64,000 nt of DNA from Thauera sp. K11 (GTDB taxonomy: Bacteria > Pseudomonadota > Gammaproteobacteria > Burkholderiales > Rhodocyclaceae). Below the pieces are notes generated by a model, which made no database searches, was not told where the DNA came from, and saw only the letters and a program-made list of their open reading frames with translations. The stretch covers positions 3,100,001 through 3,164,000 of the forward strand of contig NZ_CP023439.1 in assembly GCF_002354895.1 (NCBI RefSeq). Reading direction: 5' to 3'. The position numbers and the translations under genes are program-made. Below, piece by piece: positions 1-8,917 of this stretch (position 1 is the first letter of the stretch; the number at the start of each line of letters is the position of its first letter).

Positions 1-2
1 CC

Positions 3-746
3 GCGGCGATCCTGCGCCGCGAACTGGCCGCGCCGGGCTATCGCTGCGCGCCGATCGCGGTCGGCGTCAACACCGACGCCTGGCAGCCGGTGGAACGGCA
101 CACCGGCCTCACCCGCAGCATCCTCGAGGTATTGCTGGAAGCGCGCCATCCGGTGAGCCTGATCACGAAGTCCGCACTCATCGAGCGCGACCTGGACCTG
201 CTTGCCGGGTTCGCACACGACGGCCTGGTGCAGGTGATGGTGTCGGTCACCACGCTCGACGACGAGCTCGCCCGCAGGATGGAACCGCGCGCCGCGCGCC
301 CGGCAAGACGCATCGAGACCATACGCCGGCTGCACGAAGCCGGTGTGCCCGTCGGGGTGCTGTGCGCGCCCCTGATCCCGGCCCTCAACGACCATGAACT
401 CGAAGCCGTCATAGACGCGGCCTGCGCGGCCGGTGCGGACAGCGCAGGCTACGTGGTGCTGCGGCTGCCGTACGAACTCAGGACCCTGTTCACCGACTGG
501 CTCGAGCGCAATGCGCCCGAGCGGGCGCGCCACGTCATGAGCCTGCTCACCGATCTGCGCGGCGGCAGGCAGAACGATCCGCGCTTCGGCCATCGCATGC
601 GCGGCACCGGCGTGCTGGCAGACCTGTACCGGCAGCGCCTCGCCCGCCTGCAACGCAGGCACGGACTCGGGCGGATGCGGCGCGACCTCGACACCTCGCT
701 GTTCCGCCCGCCGCGCGAGGCCGGCCCGCAGCTCGCGCTCTTCTGA
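3..746 (+). CDS. PA0069 family radical SAM protein, C-terminal part (5' end outside window)
   Basis: The reading frame is open from the first bases of the window, so the start codon and the N-terminal CxxxCxxC iron-sulfur motif lie outside. The visible part begins with a PGYRCAPIAVGVNTDAWQP-like stretch followed by the EVLLEARHPVSLITKS segment. These are typical of the second half of the TIM barrel in PA0069/SplB-like radical SAM proteins. It carries the PLIPALND segment and ends in an Arg-rich tail, then LFRPPRE and LALF. Family members are predicted 4Fe-4S SAM enzymes of unknown substrate. The gene ends 44 bases before the convergent HD-domain gene. The family call is secure; the cellular role is not known. 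Confidence 0.85.
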   Translation, partial: AAILRRELAAPGYRCAPIAVGVNTDAWQPVERHTGLTRSILEVLLEARHPVSLITKSALIERDLDLLAGFAHDGLVQVMVSVTTLDDELARRMEPRAARPARRIETIRRLHEAGVPVGVLCAPLIPALNDHELEAVIDAACAAGADSAGYVVLRLPYELRTLFTDWLERNAPERARHVMSLLTDLRGGRQNDPRFGHRMRGTGVLADLYRQRLARLQRRHGLGRMRRDLDTSLFRPPREAGPQLALF

Positions 747-790
747 CGCGCCGTCCCGGGGCCGGCGCTCGCCGCGACGGCGACCGCCGC

Positions 791-2086
791 TCAGGCCCCG
801 GTCCCACGCAATAGCGCGAGCAGTTCGGCGGCGACGCCGGCGGCCTCGTCATCGACCAGTGCGACCAGGGCCGCACGGCGTTCGATTTCGTTGGCGATGT
901 CGAGCATCAGCCACTTCAGCTCGTCCATGGTGGCGGCGAACTCGGATGCGACCTCCGGGTCCTCGCGGATCACGTCGACGAGGGCATCGTGATACTCGGG
1001 GCTCATCCCGGAGTTATGCACCAGCGCGCGCAGCATGGCGATCCGCTCCCGCACGAAGGCGAGTTCCTGCGCACCGTCCGGGCGCCCTTCCAGGCGCTCG
1101 ATCAGGCCGGGCGAATCGGCGAAGAGCCTCTCGAACCGCGCCAGTTGGGCGGTCGGATCGAGCGCAGGGGGCCGGATGTCGGGAGACGGCTGCCCGATGA
1201 GCAGCAGTTCTCGCAGGGTGTGCGTCACCTCGGTGTCGAAGCGCTGGTGATTGAGGCGCAGCAGCACGTCCACCCGGCGCGGATCACCGCGCCGCACCAG
1301 CCCCTCGGTCACCTCGGCCACGCACAGGATGCGGGCGAACGCATGGATGCGCCCGCCGCTCAGGCCCGCCGGGTAGCCGCTGCCGTCGAGCCGCTCGTGA
1401 TGCTGCAGCACCGCCTGCAGCGTCGCGTTCGAGATCGAAGGCACGTCGCACAGCAGCACGTAGCCGGTCACCGGATGCACATGGATGAAGCGCCGTTCCT
1501 GGAGCGTGATGCTGTGGCCGGGCGCGAGCAGTTCGGGGTCGGTATGCATCTCGCCCAGGTCATGACACAGCGCGGCGATCAGCAGGTCGTTCAGGTCCCG
1601 CCTCGGCACGTTCATGCGTACGGCCAGCGCATAGGTGATCAGCGCGATGCGCAGGCTGTGGTCGAACAGCGCGCTGCGCATCTCGCGCATCACCGTCAGC
1701 CGGAACATGATCGGCGCCGGCAGCGGCAGCGCGCCCAGGCACTGGCGAAAGCCCAGCGGATCACCCGAGCGCTCGGCGAGCGTGGCCATCACGGAGTCCG
1801 AGGCGAGCAGCTTGTTCGCCTCGAAGGCGAGCTGCGTCGAGTCGACCTGATTCTCCGCCGACAGGGCGAGATCGAGCGGCGCACGCAGCTTGTGCCGGCA
1901 CAAGAGGTCGATGTAGCTCCGATCGACGCTCGCCCCGCGCGCCAGCAGCTTCATGCCGTTGGAAGCGTAGATGTCCTCGTGGGCGACGATCGACTGGCGC
2001 TCCCCCATCTCGGTCACCGAGCGGACGTAGTGGGGGCGTTGATCCACGGGTTCGGCCAGATCAGCCGGAATCGACGCTAGGGACAT
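791..2086 (-). CDS. HD-GYP-like phosphohydrolase domain protein
   Basis: A 431-aa protein with a central metal-dependent HD domain: H143, H175-D176 (HDLGE), HH229-230 followed by ERLDGSGYP at about 231-239. The DGSGYP element is the hallmark of HD-GYP domains, which hydrolyse cyclic di-GMP. The usual HDIGK is HDLGE here, with Glu replacing the conserved Lys, so activity may differ from canonical enzymes. There is no receiver domain or transmembrane segment. The N-terminal 120 residues resemble the uncharacterised leader of DUF3391/HD-GYP-type proteins, and the C-terminal 150 residues look helical. ATG at 2086 is chosen because upstream codons lack conservation-like sequence. Expected role is signalling or nucleotide hydrolysis; which nucleotide is not settled. 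Confidence 0.72.
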   Translation of the reverse strand: MSLASIPADLAEPVDQRPHYVRSVTEMGERQSIVAHEDIYASNGMKLLARGASVDRSYIDLLCRHKLRAPLDLALSAENQVDSTQLAFEANKLLASDSVMATLAERSGDPLGFRQCLGALPLPAPIMFRLTVMREMRSALFDHSLRIALITYALAVRMNVPRRDLNDLLIAALCHDLGEMHTDPELLAPGHSITLQERRFIHVHPVTGYVLLCDVPSISNATLQAVLQHHERLDGSGYPAGLSGGRIHAFARILCVAEVTEGLVRRGDPRRVDVLLRLNHQRFDTEVTHTLRELLLIGQPSPDIRPPALDPTAQLARFERLFADSPGLIERLEGRPDGAQELAFVRERIAMLRALVHNSGMSPEYHDALVDVIREDPEVASEFAATMDELKWLMLDIANEIERRAALVALVDDEAAGVAAELLALLRGTGA

Positions 2087-2301
2087 GATGGCGGCAGGGG
2101 GCTTATGTGTCCGCCATCTTACCCGAACGCTCCCGGCCGACGGCCGGCGATGGGGCAGACATGGGGTCAAAGATCACGCCGGGCAGGGCTCTGTCCCCAC
2201 CCGCGCAGCCCATTCTGGGCACGAAGGGCGTAGATGCCCCGGCACGTCCCGCTTCCTTCCCACGCAGCGGGTACGCCTGCCGCCGGGCGCCCGCCTGCCA
2301 C

Positions 2302-3747
2302 TCAGGCAGTGCCGCCCACCGTCAGGCCGTCGATGCGCAGCGTCGGCTGGCCCACGCCCACCGGCACGCTCTGCCCATCCTTGCCGCAGGTCCCGACGCC
2401 CGGGTCCAGCGCCATGTCGTTGCCGATCATGCTGACACGCGTCAGCACGTCCGGACCATTGCCGATCAGCGTCGCGCCCTTCACCGGGCGGGTGACCTTG
2501 CCGTTCTCGATCAGGTATGCCTCGGCGGTGGAAAACACGAACTTGCCCGACGTGATGTCGACTTGTCCGCCGCCGAAGTTCACCGCGTACAGCCCCTTCT
2601 TCACCGACTTGATGATCTCCTGCGGATCGCGTTCGCCGTTCAGCATGTAGGTGTTGGTCATGCGCGGCAGCGGCAGGTGGGCGAAGGACTCGCGCCGGCC
2701 GTTGCCGGTGGGGGCCATGCCCATCAGGCGCGCGTTCATCATGTCCTGCATGTAGCCGGTGAGGATGCCGTCCTCGATCAGCACGGTGCGCCGCGTCGGG
2801 TTGCCCTCGTCGTCGATCGTCAGCGAGCCGCGGCGATCGGGCAGCGTGCCGTCGTCCACCACGGTGACGCCCCTGGCCGCCACCTGCTGGCCGATGCGGC
2901 CGGAGAAGGCCGAGCTGCCTTTGCGGTTGAAGTCGCCCTCCAGCCCGTGGCCGATGGCCTCGTGCAGCAGGATGCCCGGCCAGCCCGGGCCGAGCACCAC
3001 CGGCATCGTGCCCGCGGGTGCCGGTGCGGCGCCCAGGTTGACGCGCGCCTGATGCACCGCGGCGCGCGCATAGTCATGCAGACGGTCGTCGCAGAAGTAG
3101 CCGTAGTCGTAGCGCCCGCCGCCGCCGGCGCTGCCCTGCTCGCGGCGGCCGTCCTCTTCCATGATCACGGTGATCGACACCCGCACCAGCGGCCGCACGT
3201 CGGCCGCCATGTGGCCGTCGCTGCGCGCCACCAGCACGACCTCCCAGGAACCGGCGATGTGGGCCATGACCTGGGTCACGCGCGGGTCCTCGGCGCGCGC
3301 CATGCCTTCCAGGCGTTCGAGCAGTTGCACCTTGGCGGTGTCGTCGAGGGAATCGAGCGGATCGTCGCCGCGGTAGAGGCGTGGCTTGGTCCTGGCCGCC
3401 TCGATCGCCACCTTGCGCCGGCCGCCGGCATCGGCGATGGCGCGTGTCGCGGTGGCCGCACCGGCCAGCGCGTCGAGCGAGATGTCGTCGGAATAGGCGA
3501 AGGCCGTCTTGTCGCCGCTGATCGCGCGCACGCCCACACCCTGCTCGATGTCGAAGCTGCCCGACTTCACGATGCCTTCTTCCAGGCTCCATGCCTCGGA
3601 GCGCTGGTACTGGAAGTACAGATCGGCGTAGTCGAGGCGGTGCTTCATCAGCTTGCCGAAGACCTTCTCGAGCTTGGCGTCGTCCAGGTCGTAGGGCGAC
3701 AGCAGATAGCGTTCGGCAACCTTGAGGGGGTTCTTTGTCTTGCTCAT
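2302..3747 (-). CDS. tldD: metalloprotease TldD
   Basis: A 481-aa protein matching the length and architecture of TldD, the zinc-bearing subunit of the TldD/TldE heterodimeric protease. In E. coli this complex degrades CcdA and matures microcin B17. The zinc-binding HExxxH motif is HEAIGHG at residues 262-268, preceded by the conserved GPGWPGILL segment. The C-terminus carries the glycine-rich strands of peptidase family U62. The start is ATG 3747 (MSKTKNP); longer in-frame extension reads into the upstream gene. The partner subunit gene pmbA/tldE lies 33 kb away at 36750. The gene follows the nitrilase gene on the same strand, as in many proteobacteria (yhdP-nitrilase-tldD). Confidence 0.95.
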   Translation of the reverse strand: MSKTKNPLKVAERYLLSPYDLDDAKLEKVFGKLMKHRLDYADLYFQYQRSEAWSLEEGIVKSGSFDIEQGVGVRAISGDKTAFAYSDDISLDALAGAATATRAIADAGGRRKVAIEAARTKPRLYRGDDPLDSLDDTAKVQLLERLEGMARAEDPRVTQVMAHIAGSWEVVLVARSDGHMAADVRPLVRVSITVIMEEDGRREQGSAGGGGRYDYGYFCDDRLHDYARAAVHQARVNLGAAPAPAGTMPVVLGPGWPGILLHEAIGHGLEGDFNRKGSSAFSGRIGQQVAARGVTVVDDGTLPDRRGSLTIDDEGNPTRRTVLIEDGILTGYMQDMMNARLMGMAPTGNGRRESFAHLPLPRMTNTYMLNGERDPQEIIKSVKKGLYAVNFGGGQVDITSGKFVFSTAEAYLIENGKVTRPVKGATLIGNGPDVLTRVSMIGNDMALDPGVGTCGKDGQSVPVGVGQPTLRIDGLTVGGTA

Positions 3748-3841
3748 GAGGATTCCATGGTCACGTTGCCCGGTTGGACCGGGTTGGCGCAAAAACGATC
3801 TCCGTTTCCGGATGCGCGGGCCGCGCGCCGGCCGGCGGCGT

Positions 3842-4684
<843 letters not shown>

Positions 4685-4741
4685 CGTGTCGTCTTGCTCG
4701 GAACGCGCATGCGCGCGCTCGGGTTGGAGTATTCGGCCGCG

Positions 4742-7700
4742 CTAGCGCTCGTTTCCGCCGCGGCCCGGGGCGAGATCGGCCGCAGCGCTGCCCGACTTGC
4801 TCACCACCGGATCGTCCCACGTCCCGGTGATGGTGTATTCATAGGCGAAGAACTTCTCGATCGGGTCGCTCAGCACCTTCTGCGCCACGTAGGCCACGAC
4901 CCCCGCCACCGGATTGACCAAGCCCGCCGCCGCGCCGACCGCCACCGATTCGGACAGCGTGGGCTGCACGGCCACCTTCAGGTCCTGCGTTTCCGCCTCG
5001 ATGTCGGCTGATCCGCGCATCCGGATGCGCGCCGCCGGGCCGCGGATCTCGAGGTCGTCGGTGCGCAGCACGCCGCGGGCGACGTCGATGCTACCGGAAA
5101 TGCGATCGAAGGCGAATCCCGACGAAAACACGTCGCGGAAATCGAGCGTGATGCGCCGCGGCAGCGCCTGCAGGCTGAGGATGCCGAGCAGCCGGCCGAC
5201 CCCCGGCTCCAGCTTGTTGAACTGGCCGTCCCTGGCCTCCAGCGTCATGCTGCCCGACAGCGACGGGAAGTCGATGCGCGTCGGCGCGCCGCGCCAGCTC
5301 AGCTTTCCCGCCAGCGTCGCCTGCCCGCCGCGAACCGCGTCGGGATAGCCGAAGCGGCGCGAGAAGCGCCCGACGTCGGGCGTCTCCAGCCTGAAATCGA
5401 GGTCGGTGAGCTGGCGTCCGGCCGCCTGCCAGCGTCCGGAGCTCGTCAGGCGGCCGTCGGCATTGGCCACCGACAGGCGTTCGAGCTGCCACAGCCCGCC
5501 GCGGTTGCGCGCGACGACTTCGAGCCGGCCGAGTTCCTTGCCGTGCAGCGAGAAGCGGTCGGCGACGATGTCGACGCCGGGCAGCCGGCGCGGCGGCGCC
5601 TCGTCCGGCGCGGCGGCGGACTTCGCGTGCTCGTCGCCGTCGCTGCCCACCGTCAGGTGGCGGAAATGCGCATTCAGCGTACCGTCCCCCGCGTGGCGCC
5701 AGTCGAATTCGCCCACCGCGAGGTCGCTGTCCAGGCGCGCCTTCCAGCCGCCGGCGTCGGCGAGCGCGCGCAACTGGACGCCCTTCAGCGTCTGGCCGAA
5801 GGCCCGCACCTCGCGCGCCTGCATCGCCACGCCGGCAAGCGCCAGCGCCGGCTCGCCAGCCGGCGCCGCATCGGCGCCGGCCGGTGCGTCGCCATCGGTC
5901 GTCAGCGCACGCCGCCATGCATCCACGTCGAGGCTGTCGAACTCGGCCGTCACCATCACGCCCTTCTCCGCGCCGCGCACCGGCTGCAGGATGCCGACCC
6001 CGCCGCGCCACGCCGATCCGCCGGCCGCGTCCTTCTGCAGCCTGGCGGAGACGCGGCCGGCGAGGTCCGCCTCGAGACTCGGCGGCCCGCCGTCCGACGG
6101 ATGGGCGAACTTCACGCGCAGCGGCCAGGATTCGTTTGCCGGCTTGTTGAAGGGCGCGGGCAGGCTGGTGCTCATCCCGTCCAGGTCCGACGTCACCAGC
6201 ACCTCGGTGCCGGTCCGGCCGACGCGGATGTCGGCCTTCCACGGCGCGCTTCCCGACACGTGATCGGCCACCGTCCAGTCGGCCGCCTGCGGCCACTCCG
6301 CCCGCAGCGCGCCCAGGCTGGCCGCTCCGGCCGCTTCGAAGCGCACGCTGCCGTCGGCCTCGGTGCGCGCGGTCAGGCGCAGCGGCGCACCCAGCATCTG
6401 CGCGCGTGCCTCGGGAATCGCCAGCGCCTTCTCGGTGAAGGTCAGCCGGCCGCCGGCCGCATCGAGCGCCGGCAGGCCGTCGATCGGCCACAGCCGGTTG
6501 GCGGCAAAGCGATAGTCGCCGCGCACCGTCGTGTCGTTCGCGCTGCGCAGCGGCATGACCAGCCGCAGGTCCAGGGTGCCGCCGCCTTCCGCGCGCATGC
6601 CGTCGGTGAAATGGTCGATGTGGCCGGCGACCGGGCTCTCGGCGACGAAGCGCAGGAAATCCGCCGTCGGGCCCGTCGCCTTGCCGGTGATCGTCATGAT
6701 CTCGCTCGGCAGCACGTCGAGATCGGGCACGTCGGCGACGACGCCGGCCAGTTGGACGCCGAAGATGCGCGCGCTGGGCGCCTCGATGCGCATGCCCGGC
6801 CCCTCGAAGCGCACTTCGCCATGGATGCCGTCGATCGCCGGCCAGCCCGGCGCATATTCGAGCAGCGCGTCGGCCAACTTGATCGACACCAGGAACTGCC
6901 CCTTGCCGTCGCGGAACGGGAAGTCGTCGAGCATGCCCTTGAGCCGCAGCCGGGCGTCCGGGACCACCGCGCGGCGAATCGCGCTGCGCACCCAGTTGTG
7001 GGTGTCGCGGTTGACCACGCGCGGCAGGTAGCGCCACACCGAGGTCCCTTCCACGCGGGTGAGGCGCGCCTGCAGATCGATCTCGCCCGCTCCCCCGGGC
7101 TGCGGCCAGTAGCGCCCCGACGCGCTGCCCGTGGCGTCGGCGTTGTCGAAACCCGCCGTATCGAGCGCGATCTCGAGCCGGCCGTCGCGGCGCTGCCAGC
7201 CGCCTTCGGCGCGCAGCACGGAGAAGTCCAGCCGCGACGACTCGAACACTTCCGGCAGGTCGAGGTGGACGTCGCGGCCGTCGATGCGGTAGCGGCCGCT
7301 GCGCTCGTTGCCTTCGACATGGCCCGACAGCCCGCCCAGCCCCGGCAGCCCGTCGTGCGCCGCGACGCCCACGCCGGCGAAGTCCCCGGCCAAGGTCCAC
7401 GCCTCGGGCGCCGCCGCTTCGCCGCGCCAGTCCAGCCGCAGGCCGGACAGCTCGCCGCGCGGATCGAATCCAGCCAGGCGCGCGCGGACCGCGTCGCCGA
7501 ACGGCAAGTAGGCCGCGAGCCCGGCCAGGGCGGCGAAATCGAGCCGGTTCGCGCGCAGGCTGCCCTGCGCCATCTTCCCGTCCGCCGCATTGCGCACCTG
7601 CAGCGAAAAATCGGTGGGCACCACGCGCAGCCCGCCGCCGGTCTCGAGAGCCAGTTGCCGGGTGGACACGTCGAAGCCGTCGGCACGCCGCGATACGCTC

Positions 7701-8677
7701 AGGCGCCCGGCGAGGCGGTTCAGGTGCAGTTCCGGCAAGGTGTCGCCGAGGCGCGTATCGACGGCACCGAGCGCGACGTCGGCCGTCACGGCAGCGGTCC
7801 GCGGCTCGTCGCCGTGCCGCTCGCCGAGGTCGACCCAGGCGCGCACGGCGCCTTCGCCCTGCAGCGGCAGCGGGTAGTCCACCCAGGCGCGCCAGCCGCC
7901 GAGGTTGGCGCGCTCCAGCGACAGGTACAGCCTGCCCGCGGCGCGCAGCGGGTCGTCCGCCGACAGACGCCGCAGTTCTCCGCGCACGTCCAGCATCGAC
8001 GCCAGTGCCGCGGGCGGCTGCGCGAGCAGCGCGAAACGATGCATGCCGAAGCGGCGGTCGAGGCGGAAGTCGACGCGTTCGAGCTGCAGTTCGGGCGCAC
8101 CGCGCAGCGCGTCGGTCCATGACACCGACGCATCGCGGACGACGATCTGCCCCTGGCCGAGCAGCCAGTCGAGCATGCCGCCGCCTCCGGCCTGCGCGCC
8201 GACGCGCAGGCCGGCGACGAAAAGACTGCCGTCGGCCTCGCGCCGCACCGCCAGCCTGGGCGAGTGGATCTCCAGCCGGCTGAAGTGCGGTGACAGTTGC
8301 AGCAGCGAGGCCCACGAAAAGCTGGCGTCGACGCGCGGCAGGTTCAGCGCCGGCCGCCCTTCGGCATCGGCGACGACGACGTCGTCGAGGTGCAGCCGCG
8401 GGCGCAGCCGGCTCCAGTCGCCATCGATGGCGCCGATCGACACCGGCAGGCCCAGCGCCTCGCTCGCTATCGCGGCGATGTCCCCGCGATAGCGGTCGAT
8501 GCGCGGCAGCAGGACGTCCCGCACCAGCAGGACCGCCGTGCCGAGCACGAACCATGCGGCCAGCGCCAGCAGCCCCGCGGCGCGCAGCACCCGGCGCGCA
8601 CGCGATGCGCTGCGCGCTTCGGCAGCGGGGTCCGCGGCGTCTGTCTGGTCGAGGGAGGACGGTGAGGGGTCGTTCAT
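4742..8677 (-). CDS. yhdP: YhdP family AsmA-like phospholipid transport protein
   Basis: A 1311-aa protein, the size expected for YhdP (about 1270 aa in E. coli). It has one N-terminal transmembrane helix near residues 33-55 (ALAAWFVLGTAVLLV), then a very long periplasmic part rich in short beta-strands. That is the DUF3971/AsmA-like repeated beta-groove fold, ending in an AsmA_2-type segment. YhdP, TamB and YdbH bridge inner and outer membrane and carry phospholipids outward. The start MNDPSPSS at 8677 is chosen because translated sequence further upstream is low-quality and overlaps the divergent promoter region. The order yhdP-nitrilase-tldD is conserved, supporting the call. Confidence 0.92.
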   Translation of the reverse strand: MNDPSPSSLDQTDAADPAAEARSASRARRVLRAAGLLALAAWFVLGTAVLLVRDVLLPRIDRYRGDIAAIASEALGLPVSIGAIDGDWSRLRPRLHLDDVVVADAEGRPALNLPRVDASFSWASLLQLSPHFSRLEIHSPRLAVRREADGSLFVAGLRVGAQAGGGGMLDWLLGQGQIVVRDASVSWTDALRGAPELQLERVDFRLDRRFGMHRFALLAQPPAALASMLDVRGELRRLSADDPLRAAGRLYLSLERANLGGWRAWVDYPLPLQGEGAVRAWVDLGERHGDEPRTAAVTADVALGAVDTRLGDTLPELHLNRLAGRLSVSRRADGFDVSTRQLALETGGGLRVVPTDFSLQVRNAADGKMAQGSLRANRLDFAALAGLAAYLPFGDAVRARLAGFDPRGELSGLRLDWRGEAAAPEAWTLAGDFAGVGVAAHDGLPGLGGLSGHVEGNERSGRYRIDGRDVHLDLPEVFESSRLDFSVLRAEGGWQRRDGRLEIALDTAGFDNADATGSASGRYWPQPGGAGEIDLQARLTRVEGTSVWRYLPRVVNRDTHNWVRSAIRRAVVPDARLRLKGMLDDFPFRDGKGQFLVSIKLADALLEYAPGWPAIDGIHGEVRFEGPGMRIEAPSARIFGVQLAGVVADVPDLDVLPSEIMTITGKATGPTADFLRFVAESPVAGHIDHFTDGMRAEGGGTLDLRLVMPLRSANDTTVRGDYRFAANRLWPIDGLPALDAAGGRLTFTEKALAIPEARAQMLGAPLRLTARTEADGSVRFEAAGAASLGALRAEWPQAADWTVADHVSGSAPWKADIRVGRTGTEVLVTSDLDGMSTSLPAPFNKPANESWPLRVKFAHPSDGGPPSLEADLAGRVSARLQKDAAGGSAWRGGVGILQPVRGAEKGVMVTAEFDSLDVDAWRRALTTDGDAPAGADAAPAGEPALALAGVAMQAREVRAFGQTLKGVQLRALADAGGWKARLDSDLAVGEFDWRHAGDGTLNAHFRHLTVGSDGDEHAKSAAAPDEAPPRRLPGVDIVADRFSLHGKELGRLEVVARNRGGLWQLERLSVANADGRLTSSGRWQAAGRQLTDLDFRLETPDVGRFSRRFGYPDAVRGGQATLAGKLSWRGAPTRIDFPSLSGSMTLEARDGQFNKLEPGVGRLLGILSLQALPRRITLDFRDVFSSGFAFDRISGSIDVARGVLRTDDLEIRGPAARIRMRGSADIEAETQDLKVAVQPTLSESVAVGAAAGLVNPVAGVVAYVAQKVLSDPIEKFFAYEYTITGTWDDPVVSKSGSAAADLAPGRGGNER

Positions 8678-8917
8678 GCCATGTCGCCCGGCAGCCGGGT
8701 GCCGGAGGTGCGGTCCCTGCGGGACCGGTGGAGCCGGCGCAGCCGGTCGCATCGTGCCGCCGATCTCCGCGGCCTGCCCGCACGGGCCGGAGATACCCCG
8801 GCGAGCCAGCGGACACGGGCCCGGATAGAATCGGAACGCCGCCCCTGCGGGCCGTCCCGACACGCTGCAAACCGGCATTCTACCAACGATCGTCATCTCT
8901 CACCGGGAGTTCGACTC
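8678..8917. promoter_or_regulatory. yhdP-glnE divergent promoter region
   Basis: This 240-base gap separates two divergent genes. A TAGAAT hexamer on the plus strand (8826-8831) is placed to serve glnE, and a TAGAAT on the minus strand (8877-8882, read as ATTCTA on plus) is placed to serve yhdP. The two would be transcribed across each other. No clear -35 hexamer is visible for either. The remainder is GC-rich with short GCCGG-type inverted repeats and no recognisable gene. Confidence 0.4.

Noticed and set aside
2087..2301. Remnant of a GGGGTCA-type dispersed repeat in the HD/tldD gap
   Set aside because: Only a short similarity (ATGGGGTCAAAG) with no matching partner arm; nothing else in this 215-base gap.
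5543..8122. Long open frame (859 codons) antisense to yhdP
   Set aside because: Low-complexity Arg/Ala/Gln-rich translation, as expected for a shadow of a GC-rich gene; YhdP is well supported.
8681..8917. Extension of glnE to an upstream start
   Set aside because: The extra residues lie in the divergent promoter region and do not resemble GlnE.
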